Shown: positions 1-10,052 of the stretch, one piece after another
How the letters are laid out: every line of letters begins with the position of its first letter
Position numbering within the stretch: position 1 is the stretch's first letter
Source of the DNA: Prunella strophiata
Lineage: Eukaryota > Chordata > Aves > Passeriformes > Prunellidae
NCBI GenBank assembly: GCA_036583965.1
Contig: JAZBQD010000034.1
Coordinates: forward strand, 4,581,347 to 4,645,346
Length of the DNA: 64,000 bases
Reading direction: 5' to 3'
The notes under the pieces: generated by a model
What the model saw: only the letters and a program-made list of their open reading frames with translations
Told to the model about the DNA's origin: nothing
Databases searched by the model: none
Program-made: the position numbers and the translations under genes

Positions 1-1062
1 TGCCAGGGAAGTTGGAACAGTAAGTTTGGTTGTAAATATTGGCAAAGCTTCATTAAAAAATTAAGAAAGCTCCTTCAAGAGATGACAAAACTTTTTTCAG
101 TTGTTACTGAGTCTAATCATCCCCCGTATTTTTAGAGAATGCCTTTCCAGGTTGGCAGCTAATGAAATTTAGGTGAAAACCAAATTACCTCTTGACTATT
201 TAACAATATTAACATTTCCAGGCAGCAATCAGATCCCCTCAGCTTGGGCTTGGTCTGGAGCCACTTCTGCTGGCACAGGAGCTGATCCCTGAACTGAAAC
301 CTCTGGAGAGGAAACCACATTTTGAGCAACCTCTGGCTGCCCTGCCCTGGGCAAAACAAATGAAATATCCCTGAAATCACCATTTTAAAATGCTCATCAT
401 TTGATGTGCCTCTCAAGCTTTTGCTCAGGAATTTCAAAAAAAAAAAAATAATTTAGTGGGAATGTGCTTTATCAGCACCTTGGCAAGGGGGGAGGTTCTT
501 CCCTGATGGTGCCATGAATAAAGGAACTGCTGGAGAAGGGACAACACAGACCCCAAAGCTGTGGGTGCCACCAGCACAAAACCTCCACATTTGCCTCCAA
601 AATACCTCCAAAAATGCCCAGTGCAAATCCAGTGTGAAACAGGAGTCTGGGGAATGGAGGGGAGGGCAGGGCAAACCCAAAACATCCACCTGGGGATCAT
701 GAACTCGTCCTGAAGGAGACAGAACCTGTCAGAGCTCTGATTCATCCTGCAGGATCATTAAAATTCCCAGGCAGTCAGAAATTTTAACCCTTTCCAACCC
801 CATCACTGAGTGCATTGCTCTGCCTTGGGAAGCTTCTCTTCACCTGCCTTAGTGCCCAGGGAAGAATAAAGAACAGGAGGAGATATTTTTACCTGTCAGC
901 CCAGATCCTGAGAGACCTGCTGGGTGCACCAGGAGCAGCTCTGAGGAACAACCTCTGCATTTCCTGAGCTGAGCCACAGCTGCAGCCCATGAAATCCCAC
1001 CCTCACAGGTGGGGTGGGATCACTGCTCCACCTGTGCTGTGGGGGAACCCTGGCTGAGAGCC
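1..1062. other. Non-coding sequence downstream of HTR4 exon 5
   Basis: I see no gene in this stretch. Short open frames on both strands show no domain or splice structure. I looked here for the alternative HTR4 C-terminal exons known from mammals and found no match on the minus strand. Confidence 0.6.
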
Positions 1063-1065
1063 ACA

Positions 1066-1560
1066 CATCACAAACCATTCAAAATACATCACAAACCATG
1101 CAAAAAACAACCACAAACCATTCAACAAACATCACCAAGCATTCAAAAAACATCACAAACCATTCAAAAATACATCACAAACCATGCAAAATACATCACA
1201 AACCATGCAAAAAACCACCACAAATCATTCAACAAACATCACCAACCATTCAAAAAACATCACCAACCATTCAAAAAACATCACCAACCATTCAAAAAAC
1301 ACCTCAAACCATTCAAAAAACATCACAAACCATGCAAAATACATCACAAACCATTCAAAAAACCACCACAAACCATTCAAAATACATCACAAACCATGCA
1401 AAAAACAACCACAAACCATTCAACAAACATCACCAACCATTCAAAATACATCACCAACCATTCAAAAAAACACCTCAAACCATTCAAAGTACATCACAAA
1501 CCATTCAAAAAACCACCACAAACCATTCAAAATACATCACAAACCATTCAAGCACCCACA
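1066..1560. repeat. 21-bp AC-rich minisatellite, about 23 copies
   Basis: The tandem unit is close to CATCACAAACCATTCAAAAAA (split here as CATCACAAACC and ATTCAAAAAA) with variants that swap CACAAACC for CACCAACC or TCACAAACCATGC. Units differ by single bases and 1-base indels. The lack of stops makes three overlapping plus-strand frames of 165-200 aa rich in Asn, His, Thr, Gln and Lys. These are products of the repeat and not genes. Confidence 0.93.
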
Positions 1561-2723
1561 CAAGCCATTCCATGGTTCCAGTGATCACTCATCCTCTTGC
1601 TCCACAGCAGCCCTGACCTCTTTCCTACCACCAGGGATTTATTTTTATTCCACTGGATCCATGGAGCTGTTAAAGCTCTAAAAACTGGAGCCTGAGCTGT
1701 TGCACTCCTGTTCCAGTGGCAGCAGGGAGCACTGGGGCTCACTGCAGCTCCAACCCCTCAGGGTGCTTGATTCTGCTTTTTCCCACTTTGTTTCTCTTGG
1801 CTCATTCAAGAGAAAAATCAGGAAGTGTTTCCCTTAGGAGAAATCCAGTTGACATTTGGAGAAGACCTCTCAGTGCTGGAAAATGAGTGGTAAATAAACC
1901 TCTCACTAGAGCTTTCCCTGAAGAGAGCAATGCAGTGCTCTGAGCACTTCTGAGAGGAAATGGGAACACACCAGAGTGACCTCCCTGACCCAGATGTTCC
2001 AGAGTTTGTCTGCTCTGATCATTGCTCAAATACATTTCACCCAAAGTCATCTTCTTTGCTGTGGCAAAATTTCAGGACTTGTTTTATCCAGGAATTCCAG
2101 CAATGCTGACCTGGCTCCCCATCCACTTGTGCTGTACAGGAGTTCAATGATTCATGGAGGCAGGAGTTTGTTGGTTTGTGTTGAATAAATATCTACCCAT
2201 GACAGAAGAAATGCAAACAATCTGTTTCAAGAGGAGCACAGCATTTTTCAGATGATTTTGGCTTTTTTCAGTCTGGTGTTGCACAGAGCCCTCAACACCC
2301 AGAAATCCCCATCTATTTCCAGTTCATTATTGTGCTAATTTTTGTCATAGCTGAGTTCAGCCTCTTACCACTGCTCTCCCTGCCAGGGGGCAAAAATCAG
2401 CTGTAAAATCCCACTGGCACAACCTCCCCATTTGTAGAAACTTTTGGTCCCTTTCCTAAAGGAGATGCAGCAGGCAGCATCCACAGGGTCGAGTTGTTCC
2501 TTCAGACCAAATGATGCCAAAATTCACACACAGCTTCTGCATTCTCCCAGCTCTTTCCTGGGCACACCTGCTCCCTACAAGCCCAGGCTGTCTGAAGCAC
2601 GTCAGGACTGCTTTTGCCCCATCCCTTTTCTAAGCATTGATACCACCTAAGATATTGCAAAATGAAAGCAAATCTGTACAAACTCCTCTTGCTGGTGGCT
2701 GCAGGCTCTGGGCAGCCCTGGGC
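1561..2723. other. Non-coding sequence, nothing recognised
   Basis: This is ordinary intronic or 3' flanking sequence of mixed base composition. It has no repeat array, no CR1 end and no exon I can identify. Confidence 0.5.
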
Positions 2724-3156
2724 TGATGCCTTCAGTTTGAGCTTTTATATTTCCCAGACTCTGCTGCATTGGTACAGAACTCTGAGCTCCACATAAAGTG
2801 TCAGCAGCTCTGCTCACAGCTCAGGCACACAGAACAATCCTTTTCCAGCCCCACAACCAAGGACACCGCTGCAGCTTCAGCCCCAAAAAGTGCAAACAAC
2901 AGGGAATGGAGGAGAGCAGCCTGGGAGGGTGGGACTGCATCCCCTGGAGCTGGAGTTGGACACTGAACCCCAGGATGGAAATGGACCAAAACTGATCCAA
3001 GTGTGAGAACTCGTGCCCAGGATCCATCTGGGGTGGAGCCATGGCCGGGCTCTCAGGAGCCATGGCCAGGCTCTCTGCCCAAGGTGAAGCATCCTGTGAA
3101 GCCTTTTAATAAATCCCTGCTTTATTCCTTTACCACTGGGCAGCCTCTGAAGGGCA
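2724..3156 (+). mobile_element. 0.43-kb dispersed element, copy 1 (solo-LTR-like), abutting HTR4 exon 5 donor
   Basis: This block is nearly identical to 33748-34165. It starts TGATGCCTTCAG, and the other copy ends with the exact reverse complement CTGAAGGCATCA, giving a 12-bp terminal inverted repeat. Near the end a polyadenylation-like AATAAA is followed by TCCCTGCTTTATTCC, a layout seen in avian LTRs. The end of this copy has decayed to CTGAAGGGCA and lies about 1-2 bases from the HTR4 exon 5 donor hexamer (3158-3163). Compared with the other copy it has an extra 21-bp duplication at about 3037-3078. No flanking target-site duplication is obvious. It could be a solo LTR, a MITE-like element or a segmental duplication. 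Confidence 0.6.
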
Positions 3157-3163
3157 GACTCAC

Positions 3164-4008
3164 CTCAGCACGTGCGTGGAGCCGTTGATGGTGGTGGTGG
3201 AGCAGGGCACGGTCTGGCCCAGGATGGAAGGCCTGCGGTAGCGCTCGTCGCCGCAGCACAGGATGATGAGGAAGGCACGTCTGAAAGCCTTGTTGAGGAA
3301 GGCGTAGAGGAAAGGGTTCAAGCCCGAGTTGATGTAGCCCAGCCACAGGAAGGCCGTCCACAGCTTGCCAGGCACCGTGTAGTTAATGAAGGGATCCACG
3401 ATGTTGGTGACGAAGAAAGGGGCCCAGCAGAGGCAGAAGCAGCCCATGATGATGCACAGGGTCTTGGCAGCTTTGGTCTCGGTTTTCATGCGGTGGCTGC
3501 TGTGCTGGTCGGGAGGGTGGTGCTGCCGTGGCTCCTGAGGGCCTTGACGTGGCTCCTGAGGGTGCTGACATGGCTCCTGAGGGTGCTGACATGGCTCCTG
3601 AAGGCCATGATGTGGCTCCTGAAGGCCCTGACGTGGCTCCTGGAGGCCCTGCCATGGCTCCTGAGGGCCCAGCCGTGGTTCCTGAGGGCCCTGATGTGGC
3701 TCCTGGAGGCCCTGCCGTGGTTTCTGAAGGCCCAGCCGTGGCTCCTGGAGGCCCTGATGTGGCTCCTGAGGGCCCAGCCGTGGCTCCTGAGGGCCTGGCC
3801 GGGGCTCGGCCGGGGTCCCCGCGCGCTGCAGCAGGCGGATCTGCCGCGCGTGCGCCCGCGCCGTCACGTAGATGCGGTGGTAGGCCAGCACCATCAGCAG
3901 GAAGGGGATGTAGAAGGCCACCACGGAGCAGGTGATGGCGTAGGGCTTGTTCACCATGAAGATGCAGTAGGTGGAGTTGGAGGCCTTGTTGAACTGTCTT
4001 TGCTGGAT
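3164..4008 (-). CDS. HTR4: HTR4 exon 5: ECL2 end, TM5, expanded ICL3, TM6, TM7, helix 8
   Basis: This exon is 845 nt, entering in phase 0 and leaving after 281 codons plus AG. It starts [17 protein letters not shown] (the ECL2 Cys that bonds to TM3) and continues with TM5 ([16 protein letters not shown]) and a basic ICL3 start ([11 protein letters not shown]). A 13-unit heptad array of 91 residues follows, then [20 protein letters not shown]6 with CWAPFF, TM7 with [11 protein letters not shown] (NPxxY) and helix 8 with a palmitoylation-type CC. It ends GSTHVL. Human ICL3 has only about three residues where the array sits. The acceptor is ccaccccag|ATC. The donor AG|gtgagt lies at 3163-3158, and reading through it gives one Arg and then TGA (3162-3160), a possible short-tail isoform. 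The mammalian alternative tails (splicing after Leu358) have no counterpart in the window. Confidence 0.97.
3523..3795 (-). repeat. HTR4: Coding minisatellite in HTR4 ICL3, 13 x 21 bp
   Basis: Thirteen consecutive 21-bp units, with no indel, encode thirteen heptads. The first residue is Gly (His in two), the second Pro or Leu, followed by Gln, Glu (Lys once) and Pro. The sixth position varies among Arg, His, Trp and Cys, and the seventh is Gln, Leu or His. On the sense strand the core of a unit is CAGGAGCCACGG. The array is bounded by TPAEPRP on the N-terminal side and HHPPDQHSS on the C-terminal side, both recognisable remnants of the normal loop. Most unit-to-unit differences are in two variable codons, so the array has diverged rather than just expanded, which argues against a simple assembly stutter. 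Because 21 is a multiple of 3, copy-number changes keep the receptor in frame. Confidence 0.95.
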
Positions 4009-4056
4009 CTGGGGTGGTAAGGCAAGGAAGGAGGGAAGAAGTGGGAATCAGAGAAT

Positions 4057-4098
4057 GAGTTGGGTTGGGTTGGGTTGGGTTGGGCTGGGTTGTGTTGG
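4057..4098. repeat. (TTGGG)n short tandem repeat
   Basis: About eight imperfect GTTGG or GCTGG pentamers lie 50 bases upstream, on the plus strand, of the exon 5 acceptor. On the HTR4 sense strand it reads as a C-rich CAACC tract. Confidence 0.8.
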
Positions 4099-4249
4099 GA
4101 GGTGTCAGCTACACACTCATAATCTCAGTGCCATCAATCAATTTAGGAAGCTTTCTCTAGGGCCTCAGGTCAAATGTAGTGCTCTCTTGGGAGTCAGAGT
4201 CTGTTGGCACAGAAAGTCTAAAATTCTCAGTGGCCAGGACTCCAACAGG

Positions 4250-4525
4250 GAGGGACCTTAAAAATTATCTTGTGTTACTCCCTGTCATGGGCAGGGACAC
4301 CTTCCACTAGACCAGGTTGCTCCAAGCCCCGTCCAGCCATCCTTGGACACTTGGACACATCCACAACCTCCCTGGGCACCCTATGCCAAGGCCTCACCAC
4401 TGCCAAGGGAAGGAGTTTTTCCCAATAGCCCATCTAACCCTGCCCTCTGCAGTGTGCAGCCATTCCCTTGTCCTGGCACTACAAGTTCTTGTTTATTCTT
4501 CCAAGAGAATAATCCTGCCTCTTAT
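4250..4525 (-). mobile_element. CR1 LINE 3' fragment
   Basis: Read on the plus strand it shows the reverse-complement CR1 tail: GGGACCTTAAAAATTAT, CATGGGCAGGGACACCTTCC, then GGTTGCTCCAAGCCCCGTCC and CCCTTGTCCTGGCACTAC. This wording is typical of avian CR1 3' ends, so the element lies on the minus strand. It is truncated at its 5' end, as most CR1 copies are. Confidence 0.85.
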
Positions 4526-4844
4526 TTAAGTGAGAGCTGCAAAGGCCAAGGGGACCAAGGACTCCTGAGGTGTTGTCAGGGGCCAGCTGAGCTTGGTCTC
4601 TTTTCCAAGGACTCCTCACTGAACTGAGAGTGAATGTGGCTAAAATCCTCTCCCAGCCCACCCCTGTCCCCATGTCAGTCCTTCCAAGACAGAGCCACCT
4701 CAACCCCCCTTAAAAACCCCCTCCAGAAATTCAGCAGCCCCTCTGCACTGGCAACAAGAAATTTCTCCTTCTTTTCCCCTTTCCCTGAGAACTTTTTAAA
4801 GAACATCCAGCACATTGGATTGGTGTCCCTGCTTGGCTACTCAC

Positions 4845-4998
4845 CAGGTCAATGATGCCAATGCTGTTCCAGCCTTGCATGATGGGGAGGAAGGAGATGA
4901 AGGTGGGGATCACCCAGCAGCCCCCCAGCATCAGCGCGATGCGCAGCGGGGTCATCTTGTTCCTGTACACCAGGGGCTGGCAGCAGATGGCATAGTAC
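4845..4998 (-). CDS. HTR4: HTR4 exon 4: DRY end, ICL2, TM4, start of ECL2
   Basis: This exon is 154 nt: one leading base (completing the DRY Arg) and 51 codons, ending exactly at a codon boundary (phase 0). It encodes [15 protein letters not shown] (ICL2), then TM4 with [15 protein letters not shown] including the conserved Trp 4.50, then [15 protein letters not shown] in ECL2. The acceptor is tttctgccctgcag|G to the right and the donor is CTG|gtgagt at 4844-4839. The 154-nt length fits the mammalian protein alignment exactly, with Ser for Asn in GWNSIG. A simple read-through of the donor would give a short off-frame tail, so splicing to 4008 is required. The first half of the following intron contains a CR1 fragment. 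Confidence 0.97.
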
Positions 4999-7900
4999 CT
5001 GCAGGGCAGAAATGCCATAAAGCAGATGGCACTCAGTTTCTTCATGCAGAAAAAACCAGTTCTTTATTCCCATAACTCATTTTTCTGTGGTTTTCACTGA
5101 CTTTGTGTTCAACCCCAGCTGGCTGGGAGTTTTCCTGCCACTCAGTTCATTGGTTAGAAAGTGTTTGTGTGTGTACCTGTTAAAACTTTTTCTGTTCACA
5201 GGTGTTTATATATTTTGTTTGTGGATTCTCACGGGACAGATCTTTTGTCATTAAAGGTGCTAACTGGTTTTCTTCAAAAGATTAACTTGTTGTGTTAACT
5301 GACTTTCATTTTCAAGATTCTTTCACTTGGGAACTTAGCTAGCTGCTTAGCTGTGCCTAGAAAAGTAATAGGCCTAAGCCCTGATTTTATAAAACTTTTC
5401 TTCTATAAGATTCTCACCTGTATGCAACACAAAACCAGGACAGAAACAGTCAAGAGGAGACTTCCAAGTCTGATAAAAATTAAATTGTAAAGCCCTTTCT
5501 CCAGCTGCCTTTCAAAACAGAGGGAAAACAGGAGATGTATCCTGCTTCCATGGGGCTCCCTCACACAGGAACTTGGGGTGTTTCCCCAGGGTTCACAGTG
5601 GCTGGCAAGGAAAAATCAGAGTTTTCTGCTTTCCAGCCAGGGAGAATGAGGCACAGGCAAATGCTGGGGGTTGTCTGAGGTGGCAGGGCAAGGGGAAAAA
5701 TCCCATATTCAGCCCTGCTCCCCATCAGCACTGAGGATGTCCCCACCCTCCAAGGAATATCCCTTCCCTCCAGGCAGCCTTAGCTGAATTTCCTGCACTG
5801 GACATTTATTTTGACAAGGCTGCAAAAGCTGTTAGCACAAATTAACAAATTCTCCCAAAGCTGTGAAACTGGCAGTGAAATGAAGTGTGTTCTTCCATTT
5901 CCTAGGAATCCATCAATTTTCCAGCTGGGCTTTAACCTTCCAAGGACAGGGCAAAGATGTCTTTGCACCATCAAGGGGATGTGCCCTGAACTCTTCTTCC
6001 TCTTCCTGATCCATTCCAAATATCCCAAGAACAACAGGGCCCTGCCCCTAAAACAGTAAAGACCTAAAAATGTCTTCTCAAAGAGATAAGAAATCAAATT
6101 TTCTCTTTGTTTGACCCCTGTGCCACCCCCTGCAGGTGGATCTCTCCATCAGGAAGGGGTAGCAAACCTAAAACTGCAAATCTCTGGCTCTGAAATTATT
6201 ATTTATTCCTAAGAAGATCAGATCAGCAAATATCCAATTGCAGACTTTCAGTGGTCCTGGTCCTGACAATCAGTCTCAGGTTCCCAGTAAAATATTTTTT
6301 GCTCTTTAGATTTTTGGATTTCAGCACACTCTGTAAAAATTTTATGAGGGCAGCAGAACCATGAATTAGAGGAATTAAATTAGCAAGCACACATGTGTGT
6401 ATTAAAGAGATGCTCTTTGAGATGTGCATTTATTTCATCAAGATTTGAGTGGGAACCAAGAGCTTTGTCCTAAACAGACACAAATATATAAAAATTTTCA
6501 TTTTTCCCTAAGGTTTTTTTTTTTTTTAAAGTCATGTGGAGTCAACCGAATTGCTTTATTTTGATAAAATCAGATGATATATTCCACACAGAGGCTTGAA
6601 ATAATATCAAAGTGTCAAAAGAAAACATTTCTTAAAAGTCTCTTTGAAACAAGATTCAAAATGTCACAGGGGAAAAATGCTGAAACAGGCATTCAACTCC
6701 TGCAATTTGATAATTCCTCTGTTCTCCTCTGGTTTCCTGTGTGCATGAAAAATCAGACTGTTCCTCTGGAAAGCTGCACTTCCAAAAAATAGGATTTGCC
6801 AGGAGCTGCTCTTTTGGAGCTGTGGGTGAAATGTTCCTCTGGTGGAGCTCCAGCTCCCCTGGGGCTGATCCCTGTCCAGGAAATGACCTTGGAATTCCGA
6901 CAGGAATTTTGGGGAGGTTTATTGGGGCAGAGGGAGCTTCCCTTGGCATCAGAGCTCTCCTCTGACTCTCAACACAAAGGATCTATATTAAAAAAAATCT
7001 ATTTAAACTGTTTCATTGTTTCTTATCTCAAAGTCACCCACTGGAAGTGCTGGACATCAAAGGCATCAAAGCCAAGGCATGAGAGACTCCACTTCTTTGC
7101 AGAAAGGGCAAAAGAAGAAATCTAATAAATGAAAGGATAAAACCAGCCAAGACAGCAGCTACCCTTTGACAAGTTGGATAAGCAAACAGGAAGAGAAAAC
7201 CACTGTACACTGGTAATTAACTGCAGCAGGAAAACAATTCTTGCCAGCAGTTTGAGTGATCACATTTCTCTGCTCCTCTCTCTGCTGCAGCTGAAAGAAT
7301 TACACTGAATTGTTCCTGCTATTAAAGGCCATTAGAGTAAAAATTATGCCTGTAAAAATGACACCTTAAGCTCTCATATTTCTTCCCTCCCAGTGATTCA
7401 GCAGCAATTTTCCACCACTTTCACGTCAGAAGATTTTATTTTATTTCACTTTCGCTGCTACCAGAACTTCCCCCGTGCTCAGCCAGTCGAGCTGGGCTCC
7501 TCCTGTCACTGTTCTGGGTGACAAAGTGCCCTGAGCAGGGTGTGGGTGACAATTGTGTGCTGGGGAGGGAGGCAGAGGAGCACAGCACAGAGCCCAGCAG
7601 GGTTTCCATCTCAGGAATCAGACAACAGACAGCTGTGGGTGCCACCAGAAGGTCCTGGAAGTCACAGCTGGTGCAGGGGCTTGATGTATGTGGTGGCCTG
7701 AGCATTTAAGCAGCTATTTATTCACTGGGAGAAAAGTAATTATATCAGTGAGGTTGTCAATAGTTTCAGTCAGAGGCTGGAATAAAGACATGCTCTGTCC
7801 TTCTGCTCCATTCCAAGGCAGAGCTGTTTTCCTGGGCTCACAAGGAAAATCTGTCACGTGCTGCTGTGCCAGAGTGATGGATGGACACAAAATGCAATTC

Positions 7901-8236
7901 ATACACATGATTAATACCATGTCCAGGCCCAATTAAATATTAATTCTCTCTATTATCAGCTGAGTTCCTCACAAATGTTCACTTCCCTGTTCCCTAGAGC
8001 AGAGCAGCTGATGTGAAACCTCCTCTCCCCTGCAATGACATTCTCCACTGAAGGGGAAACACAGGAATCCCTTCCCAGAGCTGCAGCTCTTCCAATAAAG
8101 CACAGGTTATTATAATACTTCTCCTTTTCCTTATCAGACAATTGCCACAGGAATGAATCAAGTGCCAACATTTCACAGGTGGCTGAAAAGAAGAAACCCA
8201 TCATTTCCCTGGCCTTCGTGGCTCTTCTGGCCACTG

Positions 8237-8560
8237 CAGAAATCACAGAATCACAGGGAGGGTGAGGAATCCTTTGAACTACAGGAAGGGACTTGGGAAG
8301 GGACCTTAAAGATCATTTAATTCTATCCCTGCTGTGACAGGGACACCTCCCACTGTCCCAGGCTGCTCCCAGCCCCAGTGTCCAACCTGGCCTTGGGCAC
8401 TGCCAGGGATCCAGGGGCAGCCACAGCTGCTCTGGGCACCCTGTGCCAGGGCTGCCCACTCTGACAGGGAGGAATTCCTTCCCAAATCCCATCTCTCCCT
8501 GCTCTCTGCCAATTGGAAGCCATTCCCTTGTCCTGGCACTCTTTTTCCACCTTTCCCCAG
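8237..8560 (-). mobile_element. CR1 LINE 3' fragment
   Basis: The plus strand reads AATCACAGAATCACAGG, then GGGACCTTAAAGATCATT, CAGGGACACCTCCCACTGTC, TCCAACCTGGCCTTGGGCAC and CCATTCCCTTGTCCTGGCAC. This is the standard reverse-complement CR1 3' end, so the element is on the minus strand. Antisense frames of 90-140 aa across it are artefacts. Confidence 0.9.
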
Positions 8561-9128
8561 GCACTGGAAGGTCCCAGTTGGGAACCAGTTCCAGTCCACA
8601 GCCTGACCTGCCTGCCAGCAGCACCATGGGCTGTGGGCCATGGCAAGGAATTCTTGATTTATCCAAACACCTCCTCAATCCCCTGGCTGTGCAAAAGCTG
8701 CCCTGGAGTGCTCAGCTCCTGCCTCAGCCCTGCTGAGCCTCTGACCACAGCACTGCTCCTCCCTGTCTCCTGTCACTGCAGAAATGGAATTACTGAGCTG
8801 CAGGAGATCATTCCCTGCCCTTGGAGGGAAATTAAAGCATCTCCTGGTTTGCAGTGCAGTCTGGAGCTGGGAGCCTGCAGGCAATACCCTGCAAGGAGCT
8901 CCTCAGCTCTCACAGACAGACAAATCCACCCCCAGCCTTATTAACAGCCTGGCTCTGGGGGTGGCCCACACTTCAAAGCATTTGGTGTCATGTGCATATG
9001 TAAAATGATGTACAGAGCATATGTTGGATCATCCTGGGGCCAGGATGAGACACACAACACTCACTGAGCACTCACACTGAGTAATATTTCACCCCCTTTA
9101 AATCATCTAGGAAAAAAGAAGCCAAAAG

Positions 9129-9205
9129 ATGGAGAAAACTGGGGAAAAAAAAGAAGATAAAAGGATGGGAAAACTGAAAAAAGAAGACAAAAGGATGGGA
9201 AAACT
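9129..9205. repeat. Short A/G-rich tandem duplication
   Basis: A unit of about 33 bp (AAGAAGATAAAAGGATGGG and its flank) is repeated 2-3 times. It lies within HTR4 intron 3. Confidence 0.7.
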
Positions 9206-9962
9206 GTGGGTGCTACTGGCTCTCTCCCAGAGTCAGGGTGCAAGTGTCAGTGGGAAGTCACTGCCCTTGTCCTTGTCCCTCAGGGAATCCAGACTGGGAC
9301 AGAGTCTCCAGCTGAGCCCTGACCAAGTGATGAACCTAAGGAGCCACAATTTCAATTTATTTGTGCCTGTGGAAGATTAATCCAACACTGCTGTTGCTGA
9401 TATTTCAGTGAAAACAGGTTCTGGCCTCTGCATAACCAGATTTTAACATTTTTTTGGAAAGAACAGCTCTTTCTATTTTCCTTTTTCCCACTGTGCAAAT
9501 AAGCTTTGGGCTCTCATTGTGCCAAAGAAAACAAAGTTCTGCATCGTTGGTCCAGAAAAAGAAAATGCCCTAAAATGATTATATCTAACAAAATTAAATT
9601 CTTATTAGAAAAACAACGGCCTGCTGGTGTTGAGATAATTACACTGAGAAAAATGCTAAAGAGAACAGTTAATTGGAGCTGGATAAATTTAGCAGGGAAC
9701 ACAAACAAATGTATGTTGCCAAATGGAGAGAGAGGGGGCTCCTCCATGGTCCCCGTGAGGCTGAGGTGTGTGGAGGGTTATTGGCAGCAAGGGTGGTGAA
9801 ATAAATGAAATATTTCTGCAGGGTTTGCAAAGATGGATAAAGGGCAGAGCGTGCCTCAGCCCGTGCTGTGGCCATCTGCTCTGGGATTTTCCTCAGTGCT
9901 CTCAGAGCTGCATCCTGCAGTCCCTGGGCTGGTGCTGTGGCTGGAGGGCCAGCTCCACAGCT

Positions 9963-10052
9963 GTGTCACCTCTGTGTCACCTCTGTGTCCCCTCTGTGCC
10001 ACCTCTGTGTCCCCTCTGTGTCCCCTCTGTGCCACCTCTGTGTCCCCTCTCA
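9963..10052. repeat. 11-bp minisatellite, about 8 copies
   Basis: The unit is TCTGTGTCCCC with variants TCTGTGTCACC and TCTGTGCCACC. It is polypyrimidine-rich on the plus strand and lies in HTR4 intron 3. Confidence 0.88.

Larger units (their letters stand above)
4009..4844 (-). other. HTR4 intron 4 (836 bp)
   Basis: Intron between exons 4 and 5, bounded by gtgagt at 4844-4839 and ccccag at 4014-4009 on the minus strand. It holds a short TGGGT-rich run near 4057-4098 and a CR1 fragment at about 4250-4525. Confidence 0.93.

Noticed and set aside
1..3163. Alternative HTR4 C-terminal exons downstream of exon 5
   Set aside because: I scanned the minus strand for the known mammalian tail types and saw no match. 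They are likely to lie beyond the left edge.
3172..4020. 282-residue plus-strand frame antisense to HTR4 exon 5
   Set aside because: A shadow of the HTR4 coding strand helped by the 21-bp repeat. The minus strand carries all GPCR motifs and splice sites.
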